The notes: generated by a model from the sequence alone, not told the origin. A stretch of 5,347 nucleotides of DNA from JBJHBY01 sp050485745 (GCA_050485745.1 JBJHBY010000230.1:1-5347), one strand, 5' to 3'. Counted from the first letter of the stretch, positions 1 through 4,880 are shown. Program-made: numbers and translations.

Positions 1-1
1 C

Positions 2-190
2 AAGCATACCGCGCGCTACAATGACGACGGCAGTGTGCGCATCGTCATCGCCAGTCGCGACCCGGGGCACCCGAACTGGCTGGATACCGCGGGCCATCGT
101 GTCGGCACCATCTGCTTCCGCTGGATCGGCGCCGACGAACAGGTTCACCCGAGCGCCCGGGTGATGAAACTCGCCGAACTCGAGGGCTGA
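2..190 (+). CDS. C-terminal end of a DUF1214-like protein (5' truncated by window edge)
   Basis: An open frame enters from the left edge and stops at TGA 188-190, giving 62 residues. The visible tail contains DGSVRIVIASRDPG, then PNWLDTAGH, then a CFRW segment, and ends RVMKLAEL. From memory, this order (DPG, NWLDTAGH, FRW, then a basic-hydrophobic tail) matches the C-terminal end of DUF1214 proteins, whose biochemical role is not established. No signal peptide or membrane segment is visible in this part, and the N-terminal portion is outside the window. The stop lies 7 bases before the sulfotransferase start, so the two are probably co-transcribed and translationally close. The family call rests on motif memory without a search, and the fragment is short. 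That it is a real coding end is much surer than the family name. Confidence 0.65.
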   Translation, partial: KHTARYNDDGSVRIVIASRDPGHPNWLDTAGHRVGTICFRWIGADEQVHPSARVMKLAELEG

Positions 191-197
191 GCCGACC

Positions 198-1382
198 ATG
201 ACCGAAGCGACAATTCCCCACGTGGACCTGGATGCGGACGCCATCGTCCGCGATGCCCGCGCCGCAACCGGGCTGCAGCACTTTGCCAGCGACTGGTATC
301 GCGAGCCGCTGGAGCGCATGGTCTGGTCCCTGGAGCACGAGTCGCAGCTCAACCCCCTCGGGCGCATGCTGATGCGCCAGCGCATGGTGGATATCCTCTC
401 CTGCCAGTTGCGGGTGGAGGATTTCTGCCGGCGTTTCCCCGAGATTCGCGACGAGCAGATTCAGCAGCCCCTGTTCATTGCCGGCCTGCCGCGCACCGGC
501 ACCACCATGTTGCACCGCACCATCGCCGCGGACCCGCGCATCTTTGCGCCGCTGTGGTACGAGGTACGCTATCCCGCACCCGACGCCGACTGGGATTTCA
601 AGAGCCCGGATCCACGCATCGCCCGCGCCACCGCGGAGATGAACCAGATGCTGGAGAGCTCCCCGGACCTGATCTCGATCCACCCCATGGATCCGGTCGG
701 GCCGGATGAATGCATCATGCTGCTGGAGCAGAGCTTCTATTCCTACAACACCGAAGCCATGGTGTTCATGCCCAGCTTCAGCGAATGGATCGAGGCCCAG
801 GACCACACCCCGGGCTATGAATATCTGAAGTTGCTGATCCAGTTCCTGCAGTGGCAGAAAAAGCGCAACGGGCAGAGTGCCCAGCGCTGGGTACTGAAGG
901 CGCCGCACCACCTGCACTTCATGGACCTGGTGTTCAAGGTGTTTCCGGATGCCCGCGTGGTGCAGACGCATCGCGACCCGGTGCAGACCCTGCCCTCGCT
1001 GGTCAGCCTGATCTACGCCTGCTGGGTGATCTACTCCGATGCGGCGGACCCGAAGGAGACCGGCAAGCAGTGGGCGCGCAAGTTCGCCAACGGCATGCGC
1101 AAGACCCTGCGCGTGCGCGAGCAATTGGGCGACGAGCGCTTCCTCGACCTCTGGTTCAAGGACACCGTCAGCCAGCCGCTGCAGGAGATCCAGAAGATCT
1201 ACGACTTCATCGGCATGGATCTGACCGACGAGGCGCGCCGTGAGATGGCCGCCTGGCAGGAATTCAACAAGCGCGAACTGCGTCCGCCCCACGAGTACAC
1301 CCTGGAGGAATTCGGGTTTACCGAGGAAGGGCTGGCACAGCAGTTTGATGAATACCGCCAGCGTTTCATTCTCAACCACTGA
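198..1382 (+). CDS. Sulfotransferase family protein (Sulfotransfer_3 type, PAPS-dependent)
   Basis: The product is 394 residues with no signal peptide or membrane segment, so it is probably cytosolic. Enzymes of this family move a sulfuryl group from PAPS to a hydroxyl or amine acceptor. An N-terminal helical region (about 1-88) precedes the 5'-phosphosulfate loop, FIAGLPRTGTTMLH, with PRTGTT at 98-103. The 3'-phosphate-binding segment follows a VLKAPHHLHFMDL strand and reads THRDPVQTLPS, with Arg259 and Ser267 the likely phosphate contacts. The C-terminal part has YDFIGMDLTDEARREM and a HEYTLEEFGF tail typical of this subgroup. The ATG at 198 fits the family length and has a weak GAGGG (182-186) upstream inside the preceding gene. 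The acceptor cannot be predicted; lipid, sterol or small-metabolite substrates are all possible. The nearby sat and cysC genes could supply its PAPS. Confidence 0.9.
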   Translation: MTEATIPHVDLDADAIVRDARAATGLQHFASDWYREPLERMVWSLEHESQLNPLGRMLMRQRMVDILSCQLRVEDFCRRFPEIRDEQIQQPLFIAGLPRTGTTMLHRTIAADPRIFAPLWYEVRYPAPDADWDFKSPDPRIARATAEMNQMLESSPDLISIHPMDPVGPDECIMLLEQSFYSYNTEAMVFMPSFSEWIEAQDHTPGYEYLKLLIQFLQWQKKRNGQSAQRWVLKAPHHLHFMDLVFKVFPDARVVQTHRDPVQTLPSLVSLIYACWVIYSDAADPKETGKQWARKFANGMRKTLRVREQLGDERFLDLWFKDTVSQPLQEIQKIYDFIGMDLTDEARREMAAWQEFNKRELRPPHEYTLEEFGFTEEGLAQQFDEYRQRFILNH

Positions 1383-1443
1383 GCTCGCCGGGCCCGCCGA
1401 AGCGGTGCTGACCTGACCTGTCCCCGTCTGCCCGGGCCGGTCT

Positions 1444-1469
1444 TGACCGGATCAGCCTGACCGGATCAG
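1444..1469. repeat. Two direct copies of a 12-bp repeat in the convergent spacer
   Basis: TGACCGGATCAG occurs at 1444-1455 and again at 1458-1469, a 14-bp period. The second copy overlaps the stop codon of the LysR gene (1466-1468 on the minus strand). The first copy also completes the dyad CCGGTCTTGACCGG (1437-1450), which could fold as a small hairpin with a CTTG loop. The spacer between the convergent sulfotransferase and LysR genes (1383-1465) has no T-tract, so a classical intrinsic terminator is not supported. The repeat could be chance slippage or a weak bidirectional transcription end. Confidence 0.5.
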
Positions 1470-2389
1470 TCCACCCGGCACTTGGAGGCCACCAGGGTCT
1501 TCAGTTTGTCGATGAGAATGCCCGCCGCCGGCGACAGGGTGCGCCGGCGGCGGCTCACCACCACCAGCTCGAAGCTGGCAAAGCGCGCGCCCCGGGGCTG
1601 GGGCAGGGGCACCAGGGCGTTGTCCGCGATCACGCTCAGGGCGCCGATGGTGGAAGTCAGCCAGATTGCGTCCGTGTTGCGGGTGAGGTTGGTGAGGGTG
1701 GCGAAATCGTCGGTGATCACCCGCACCGACAGGCGCGAACGCAGCGACTCCGATACCTGCAGCCCCAGGCGCGAGCCGATTTCGCCGATGCTGACCAGCG
1801 GGTACTTCTCGATATCGCCGATGCTGGGCTTGTCCTGCTCCAGCAGGGGGTGGCCCTGGCGTACCAGCAGGGCCACCTGAAAGCGGCCCAGGGACTGGGT
1901 GTCCACCGGTACCGGCGCCTGGAACTGGTTGTCGGCGGCGACGAAGAACTCGATATCGTCGTTGATCAGCAGGCTCATCAGGCTCTCGGCGCCGCGCACC
2001 GCCACGGTGGTGCGCAGGTCGGGGCGGGTGTTGAGCACATCGGTGAGCAGTTCCGAGAGAAAGGCGCAGGCCACCGAGGGTGACATACCAAAGGCCGCCT
2101 CCGCGTTCTCGGCCTCCCCGACACTGCCCAGCCAGCGGCCCAGGTCATTGCTCTCGTTGAGCAGCTCGCGGGCGCGGCGCACCAGCTCCCGCCCCACCGC
2201 GGTGGGGCTGACCCCGGCGCGGTCGCGGTCGAACAGGCGCACGCCGGCGTCCTCCTCCAGCGACTGGATGCTGCGGCTGAGGGCGGACTGGGTCAGATTC
2301 AGCTGCTTCGCGGCCTTGATGTAGCTGCCGCAGTTGGCGAGGACCACGGCGTGGCGCAGGCGGCGCAGGTCTATATTCCCGGAATTCAT
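1466..2389 (-). CDS. LysR-family transcriptional regulator
   Basis: The product is 307 residues, the usual size for LysR-type regulators. The N-terminal winged helix-turn-helix is clear: GSYIKAAKQLNLTQSALSRS with the recognition helix at about 33-43, then SLEEDAGVRLFDRDR and the wing/linker region ending near residue 75. Residues from about 90 onward form the effector-binding domain (MSPSVACAFLSELL, then a hydrophobic-strand-rich region). The start ATG at 2389 is chosen because GAGGT (complement of 2395-2399) lies 5 bases upstream. The in-frame ATG at 2401 would add four residues but lacks so good a site. The frame stays open far upstream, but that extension runs antisense through cysC and is not coding. 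It is divergent from cysC, the classic arrangement for a LysR gene and its target. Its N-terminus does not resemble CysB, so a cysteine-type inducer cannot be assumed. The effector is unknown. Confidence 0.92.
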   Translation of the reverse strand: MNSGNIDLRRLRHAVVLANCGSYIKAAKQLNLTQSALSRSIQSLEEDAGVRLFDRDRAGVSPTAVGRELVRRARELLNESNDLGRWLGSVGEAENAEAAFGMSPSVACAFLSELLTDVLNTRPDLRTTVAVRGAESLMSLLINDDIEFFVAADNQFQAPVPVDTQSLGRFQVALLVRQGHPLLEQDKPSIGDIEKYPLVSIGEIGSRLGLQVSESLRSRLSVRVITDDFATLTNLTRNTDAIWLTSTIGALSVIADNALVPLPQPRGARFASFELVVVSRRRRTLSPAAGILIDKLKTLVASKCRVD

Positions 2390-2394
2390 CAAAG

Positions 2395-2399
2395 ACCTC
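2395..2399 (-). promoter_or_regulatory. Ribosome binding site of the LysR gene
   Basis: The minus strand reads GAGGT five bases before the ATG at 2389. This decides between the two nearby in-frame ATG codons at 2389 and 2401. Confidence 0.6.
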
Positions 2400-2403
2400 A
2401 TTA

Positions 2404-2420
2404 AAATGCATTTGACGTCA
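2404..2420. promoter_or_regulatory. Overlapping palindromes, candidate operator for the LysR/cysC divergent region
   Basis: Two perfect palindromes share one base: AAATGCATTT (2404-2413) and TGACGTCA (2413-2420). They lie 15-31 bases upstream of the LysR start. The second overlaps the -35 hexamer of the candidate cysC promoter. TGACGTCA occurs again in the sat leader within a longer palindrome. A protein bound here could affect both divergent promoters. Whether the LysR protein is that factor is unknown; I did not find a convincing T-N11-A LysR box centred on these palindromes. Confidence 0.35.
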
Positions 2421-2440
2421 GAGAATACCCTCCGTAGGAT
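2412..2440 (+). promoter_or_regulatory. Candidate sigma70-type promoter of cysC
   Basis: TTGACG (2412-2417, five of six consensus bases) is followed by a 17-bp spacer and TAGGAT (2435-2440, four of six). Transcription would begin near 2447 and leave a GC-rich leader of about 105 bases before the cysC ATG. That leader has several short dyads of GGCC/GCC character but no recognisable riboswitch. The -35 overlaps the TGACGTCA palindrome, a position suited to control by a bound regulator. Confidence 0.5.
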
Positions 2441-2450
2441 GCGCCGTGAA
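2422..2450 (-). promoter_or_regulatory. Candidate promoter of the LysR gene, overlapping the cysC promoter
   Basis: On the minus strand, TTCACG (complement of 2445-2450) and TATTCT (complement of 2422-2427) are separated by 17 bp; each matches four of six consensus bases. Transcription would start near 2415, about 26 bases before the LysR ATG. It overlaps the cysC promoter head-on, so the two would compete. Support is from hexamer matches only. Confidence 0.25.
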
Positions 2451-2554
2451 GTGCCCGGACCGGCGCACTCCCTCCCGGCCCGCCGACAGCGGCCGCCGGC
2501 CCGCGCCCACGGCGCCCGATCATTTCCTCGCAGCTGATTCAGAGAGAGACGACC

Positions 2555-3166
2555 ATGGCAGATCAGAAGGCCACCAATGTTCACTGGCACGACGGCGAAG
2601 TCAGCCGTGCCGACCGCAACCGGCTGCTGGGCCAGAAGGGCGCCACCCTCTGGTTCACCGGCCTTTCCGGCAGCGGCAAGAGCACCGTCGCCGTGGCGCT
2701 GGAAAAGGCGCTGATCGACCAGGGTCGCCTGGTCTACCGCCTCGACGGCGACAACGTGCGCATGGGCATCAACAAGAACCTGGGTTTCACCGCCGAGGAC
2801 CGCACCGAGAACATCCGCCGCATCGGCGAGGTTGCCAAGCTGTTCGTGGATGCGGGTGTGATCGTGCTGTCCAGCTTCATCAGCCCCTACCGCGAAGACC
2901 GCGACGGCGTGCGCAAGCTGCACGATGCCGCGGGGATGGACTTCATCGAAGTGTTCGTCGACTGCCCACTGGAAGAAGCCGAGAAGCGCGATCCCAAGGG
3001 TCTGTACAAAAAGGCCCGCGCCGGCGAGATCAAGTTCTTCACCGGCATCGACGATCCCTACGAAACCCCGGACAGCCCCGAACTGACCCTGAACAGCGCG
3101 GACATGTCCCTGGATGAGGAAGTTGCTGCCTTGATCAAACTGCTCAAGGAGCGGGAGATTATTTGA
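2555..3166 (+). CDS. cysC: Adenylylsulfate (APS) kinase
   Basis: The product is 203 residues, the standard length for stand-alone CysC. It phosphorylates the 3'-hydroxyl of APS with ATP to make PAPS, in the cytosol. The Walker A loop is GLSGSGKST at 36-44. LDGDNVRMGINKNLGF (from about 63) and the DRTENIRRIGEVAKLF helix form the APS-binding region. FISPYREDRD begins at 108, with Ser110 at the position of the phosphorylatable serine of the family. VDCPLEEAEKRDPKGLYKKARAGEIKFFTGIDDPYE (lid and substrate contacts, about 135-170) is fully conserved in character. No key residue appears missing. The ATG at 2555 has purine-rich AGAGAGAG (2541-2548) at suitable distance. It is divergent from the LysR gene and is followed, after a 307-bp repeat-bearing spacer, by sat, which makes its substrate. 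Confidence 0.96.
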   Translation: MADQKATNVHWHDGEVSRADRNRLLGQKGATLWFTGLSGSGKSTVAVALEKALIDQGRLVYRLDGDNVRMGINKNLGFTAEDRTENIRRIGEVAKLFVDAGVIVLSSFISPYREDRDGVRKLHDAAGMDFIEVFVDCPLEEAEKRDPKGLYKKARAGEIKFFTGIDDPYETPDSPELTLNSADMSLDEEVAALIKLLKEREII

Positions 3167-3168
3167 AG

Positions 3169-3186
3169 GAAAACGCGGAAAACGCG
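3169..3186. repeat. Two tandem copies of a 9-bp unit after cysC
   Basis: GAAAACGCG occurs at 3169-3177 and 3178-3186, immediately after the cysC stop. It opens the purine-rich repeat tract and may be a slippage product. Confidence 0.6.
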
Positions 3187-3198
3187 ACACGCAGAGAC

Positions 3199-3240
3199 GC
3201 AAAAGGCAAAAGGCAAAAGGCGAGACGCGAGACGCAAGAC
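3199..3240. repeat. Mixed heptamer cluster: 3x GCAAAAG, 2x GCGAGAC, 1x GCAAGAC
   Basis: Six consecutive 7-bp units keep perfect period from 3199 to 3240: GCAAAAG three times, GCGAGAC twice, then GCAAGAC. A further GAGACGC sits at 3194-3200. GAGACGC is the exact reverse complement of GCGTCTC, the unit of the large array 91 bp downstream. The stretch 3220-3235 can pair perfectly over 16 bp with the right-hand array. The shared period suggests the units derive from one another by slippage and point change. Confidence 0.8.
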
Positions 3241-3297
3241 GCCGGGACAGTGCAGTAGTGGGCGGAGAGTTTTGTGGATCAATTGAGTGAGAAAAGC

Positions 3298-3325
3298 TTG
3301 ACAGGGCCAATGCGGGCCGCATGCT
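3298..3325 (+). promoter_or_regulatory. Possible internal promoter for sat
   Basis: TTGACA at 3298-3303 is a perfect -35 hexamer. The best -10 at allowed spacing is CATGCT (3320-3325, 16-bp spacer), only three of six, so the promoter is doubtful. If used, transcription would start at about 3331-3333, the first bases of the heptamer array, and the array would be the 5' end of the sat message. The alternative is that sat is read from the cysC promoter. Confidence 0.28.
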
Positions 3326-3330
3326 GATTC

Positions 3331-3414
3331 GCGTCTCGCGTCTCGCGTCTCGCGTCTCGCGTCTCGCGTCTCGCGTCTCGCGTCTCGCGTCTCGCGTCTC
3401 GCGTCTCGCGTCTC
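3331..3414 (+). repeat. Perfect 12-copy heptanucleotide array, (GCGTCTC)12
   Basis: Twelve uninterrupted, identical copies of GCGTCTC fill exactly 84 bp. A degenerate GATTCGC overlaps the left boundary (3326-3332). The array ends 59 bases before the sat start codon, so it lies in the sat leader if transcription starts upstream. Seven is not a multiple of three and the array is outside any gene, so copy change would alter leader length and not a reading frame. The strand is pyrimidine-rich apart from its G residues. Perfect identity implies recent expansion or active homogenisation. It lacks distinct spacers and is therefore not a CRISPR array. Confidence 0.97.
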
Positions 3415-3428
3415 AACCCAACACCCCG

Positions 3429-3442
3429 CGGTGACGTCACCG
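3429..3442. promoter_or_regulatory. 14-bp perfect palindrome upstream of sat, candidate operator
   Basis: CGGTGACGTCACCG is a perfect palindrome with no loop, so a protein-binding DNA site is more plausible than an RNA hairpin. Its core TGACGTCA (3432-3439) repeats the 8-mer found in the LysR/cysC control region. It lies between the heptamer array and the sat ribosome binding site, 31 bases before the ATG. Confidence 0.4.
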
Positions 3443-3461
3443 TCCCGCGCTCAACGACAAT

Positions 3462-3465
3462 GGAG
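3462..3465 (+). promoter_or_regulatory. Ribosome binding site of sat
   Basis: GGAG stands 8 bases before the ATG at 3474. An earlier ATG at 3460 overlaps it but is out of frame with sat. Confidence 0.6.
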
Positions 3466-3473
3466 CCATCCCC

Positions 3474-4670
3474 ATGATCAAGCCCCACGGCGCGACTGAG
3501 CTGAAGCCGCTGTTTGTTTACGACACCGAGCGCCACCACGCGCTGATCCGCGAGGCCGAGTCGCTGCCCTCGCTGCTGCTGTCCTCCGCCGCCGCCGCCA
3601 ACGCGGTGATGCTGGGGGCCGGTTACTTTACGCCGCTCAGCGGCTACATGAACCTGGCCGATACCCTCAGCGTGGCGGAGAAACTGCACACCGCCGACGG
3701 TCTGTTCTGGCCGGTGCCGATCGTCAACCTGACCAGCGATACCAGCGCCATCCAGGGCGCGAAGCGCATTGCCCTGCGCGACCCCAATGTCGAGGGCAAT
3801 CCGGTGCTGGCGGTGATGGATGTCGAGGCTATCGAGACCATCAGCGAGGCTCAGGTCGATGCCGTAGCGGAGCAGGTGTTCGGCACCCTGGACCCGCAGC
3901 ACCCGGGCGTGGCCACCTTCAAGGCCCAGGGGCGCCAGCTGGTGTCCGGCCCGATCGAGGTGCTGAACTTCAGCTACTTCCAGACTGACTTCCCGGATAC
4001 CTTCCGCACCGCGGTGGAAATCCGCAACGAGATCGCCGAGCGTGGCTGGAGCAAGGTCGTCGCCTTCCAGACCCGCAACCCGATGCACCGCGCCCACGAG
4101 GAGCTGTGCCGCATGGCAATGGATGACCTCGGTGCCGATGGCATCCTCATCCACATGCTGCTGGGCCAGCTGAAGCCGGGTGACATCCCCGCGCCGGTGC
4201 GCGATGCGTCGATCCGCAAGATGGTGGAGCTGTACTTCCCGAAGAATACGGTGATGATCACCGGCTATGGTTTCGACATGCTCTACGCCGGCCCCCGCGA
4301 GGCGGTGCTGCACGCGGTGTTCCGTCAGAACTGCGGCTGTTCGCACCTGATCGTCGGCCGCGACCACGCCGGTGTGGGCGACTACTATGGCGCCTTTGAT
4401 GCGCAGACGATCTTCGATGAGAAGGTGCCGGCCGGTGCCCTCGATATCGAGATCTACCGCGCCGACCACACCGCCTGGTCGAAGAAGCTCGGCCGCGTGG
4501 TGATGATGCGCGATGCGCCGGACCACACCAAGGATGACTTCGTGTTGCTCTCCGGCACCAAGGTGCGCGAGATGCTGGGCAACGGCATCGCTCCGCCCCC
4601 GGAGTTCTCCCGCCCCGAAGTGGCGAAAATCCTGATGGACTATTACCAGTCCCTGGATGCCGGCAAATAG
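3474..4670 (+). CDS. sat: Sulfate adenylyltransferase (homomeric ATP sulfurylase)
   Basis: The product is 398 residues, the usual size of the single-subunit bacterial Sat, which is unrelated to the CysD/CysN heterodimer. It makes APS and pyrophosphate from sulfate and ATP in the cytosol, or runs in reverse in sulfur oxidisers. The N-terminal PUA-like region (about 1-160) contains the family-typical GAGYFTPLSGYMN and DGLFWPVPIVN. The catalytic domain has QTRNPMHRAHEEL starting at Gln199, with the His205-x-x-His208 pair that binds the ATP phosphates, and GRDHAG at 295-300. The tail LLSGTKVREML and PPPEFSRPEV matches the family C-terminus. There is no fused kinase domain; the separate cysC just upstream fills that role. 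No aprAB or dsr gene is visible, so an anabolic role (PAPS or assimilation) is more likely than sulfur oxidation, but flanking DNA is not available. Confidence 0.96.
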   Translation: MIKPHGATELKPLFVYDTERHHALIREAESLPSLLLSSAAAANAVMLGAGYFTPLSGYMNLADTLSVAEKLHTADGLFWPVPIVNLTSDTSAIQGAKRIALRDPNVEGNPVLAVMDVEAIETISEAQVDAVAEQVFGTLDPQHPGVATFKAQGRQLVSGPIEVLNFSYFQTDFPDTFRTAVEIRNEIAERGWSKVVAFQTRNPMHRAHEELCRMAMDDLGADGILIHMLLGQLKPGDIPAPVRDASIRKMVELYFPKNTVMITGYGFDMLYAGPREAVLHAVFRQNCGCSHLIVGRDHAGVGDYYGAFDAQTIFDEKVPAGALDIEIYRADHTAWSKKLGRVVMMRDAPDHTKDDFVLLSGTKVREMLGNGIAPPPEFSRPEVAKILMDYYQSLDAGK

Positions 4671-4678
4671 GTGAGAAC

Positions 4679-4710
4679 GCCGGGTTACGCGGCGTTGCCG
4701 CTAACCCGGC
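4679..4710 (-). repeat. REP-like hairpin element, copy 1 (inverted orientation)
   Basis: GCCGGGTTA (4679-4687) pairs with TAACCCGGC (4702-4710). GCGGC (4689-4693) pairs with GCCGC (4697-4701) around a GTT loop, leaving C4688 as a single-base bulge. Read on the minus strand, it has the same plan as copies 2 and 3. It begins 8 bases after the sat stop and could stabilise or end the sat transcript, though it has no T-tract. Confidence 0.8.
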
Positions 4711-4758
4711 CTGCGGCCCAAGCCCAGGCAGCCGCATCCGCCGTGCCCGAGCCGTGCC

Positions 4759-4800
4759 GTAGGCCGGGTTAGCCGCCAAGCGGCGTAACCCAGCGTCCCC
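4759..4800 (+). repeat. REP-like hairpin element, copy 2
   Basis: The element starts GTAGGC. GCCGGGTTA (4763-4771) pairs with TAACCCAGC (4786-4794) with one C-A mismatch. GCCGC (4772-4776) pairs with GCGGC (4780-4784), and G4785 is the conserved bulge. It ends with GCGTCCCC. It faces copy 1, so the two form a head-to-head pair like a BIME. Confidence 0.8.
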
Positions 4801-4841
4801 TCTTACCTGCAGCACCCACCTCAACACCCGCGGAGCTGCAT

Positions 4842-4880
4842 GTAGGCTGGGTTAGCGCGAAGCGCGTAACCCAGCGTTCC
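4842..4880 (+). repeat. REP-like hairpin element, copy 3
   Basis: The element starts GTAGGC. GCTGGGTTA (4846-4854) pairs perfectly with TAACCCAGC (4867-4875). GCGC (4855-4858) pairs with GCGC (4862-4865) around GAA, and G4866 is the conserved bulge. The downstream flank GCGTTCCC matches copy 2. The T-A pair near the base of the stem replaces the C-G pair of copy 1, a compensatory change. Confidence 0.82.

Larger units (their letters stand above)
3167..3473. other. Repeat-rich spacer between cysC and sat
   Basis: This 307-bp stretch contains no credible gene. Its left part (3167-3240) is purine-rich on the plus strand and made of short tandem units. The middle (about 3241-3330) is unique sequence carrying a perfect TTGACA. 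The right part is the twelve-copy GCGTCTC array, then a 14-bp palindrome and the sat ribosome binding site. No T-tract terminator follows cysC, so read-through from cysC into sat is possible. Long frames crossing this stretch on the minus strand owe their RETRDA-like peptide repeats to the heptamers and are not genes. Confidence 0.8.

Noticed and set aside
45..1379. Long minus-strand open frame (444 codons) opposite the DUF1214 tail and sulfotransferase
   Set aside because: Its translation is rich in His, Leu, Gly, Val and Gln with no family motif, as expected for the antisense of a GC-rich gene. The plus strand has clear sulfotransferase motifs.
2375..2385. ATTCCCGGAAT dyad inside the first LysR codons as an autoregulatory site
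   Set aside because: It is only 5 bp per arm, lies within coding sequence, and has no second copy, so it is not distinguishable from chance.
2441..2554. Riboswitch or attenuator in the cysC leader
   Set aside because: Only short GC-rich dyads are visible; no SAM-type or other known riboswitch core, leader peptide with Cys codons, or T-tract terminator could be recognised.
2446..3117. Plus-strand frame overlapping cysC in another frame
   Set aside because: Arg/Pro/Gly-rich translation with no motif; it is a shadow of cysC.
2390..3322. Upstream extension of the LysR frame through cysC and the repeat spacer on the minus strand
   Set aside because: The frame is open only because stops are rare in GC-rich DNA. 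The LysR domain begins at 2389 behind a good ribosome binding site, and cysC is strongly supported on the other strand.
3331..3414. CRISPR array
   Set aside because: The units are 7 bp and contiguous, without unique spacers, and no cas gene is nearby.
3279..4526. Minus-strand frame with a RETRDAR peptide repeat opposite sat
   Set aside because: The peptide repeat is simply the heptamer array read in frame (21 bp gives 7 residues). The rest is antisense to sat and has no domain.
4679..4710. Intrinsic terminator of sat
   Set aside because: The hairpin is strong but no T-run follows on either strand, and its sequence belongs to a three-copy repeat family, so it is annotated as a REP-like element.
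4258..4827. Minus-strand frame spanning the end of sat and the REP-like spacer
   Set aside because: Arg/Pro/Ser-rich low-complexity translation with no domain, crossing repeat hairpins; typical antisense shadow.
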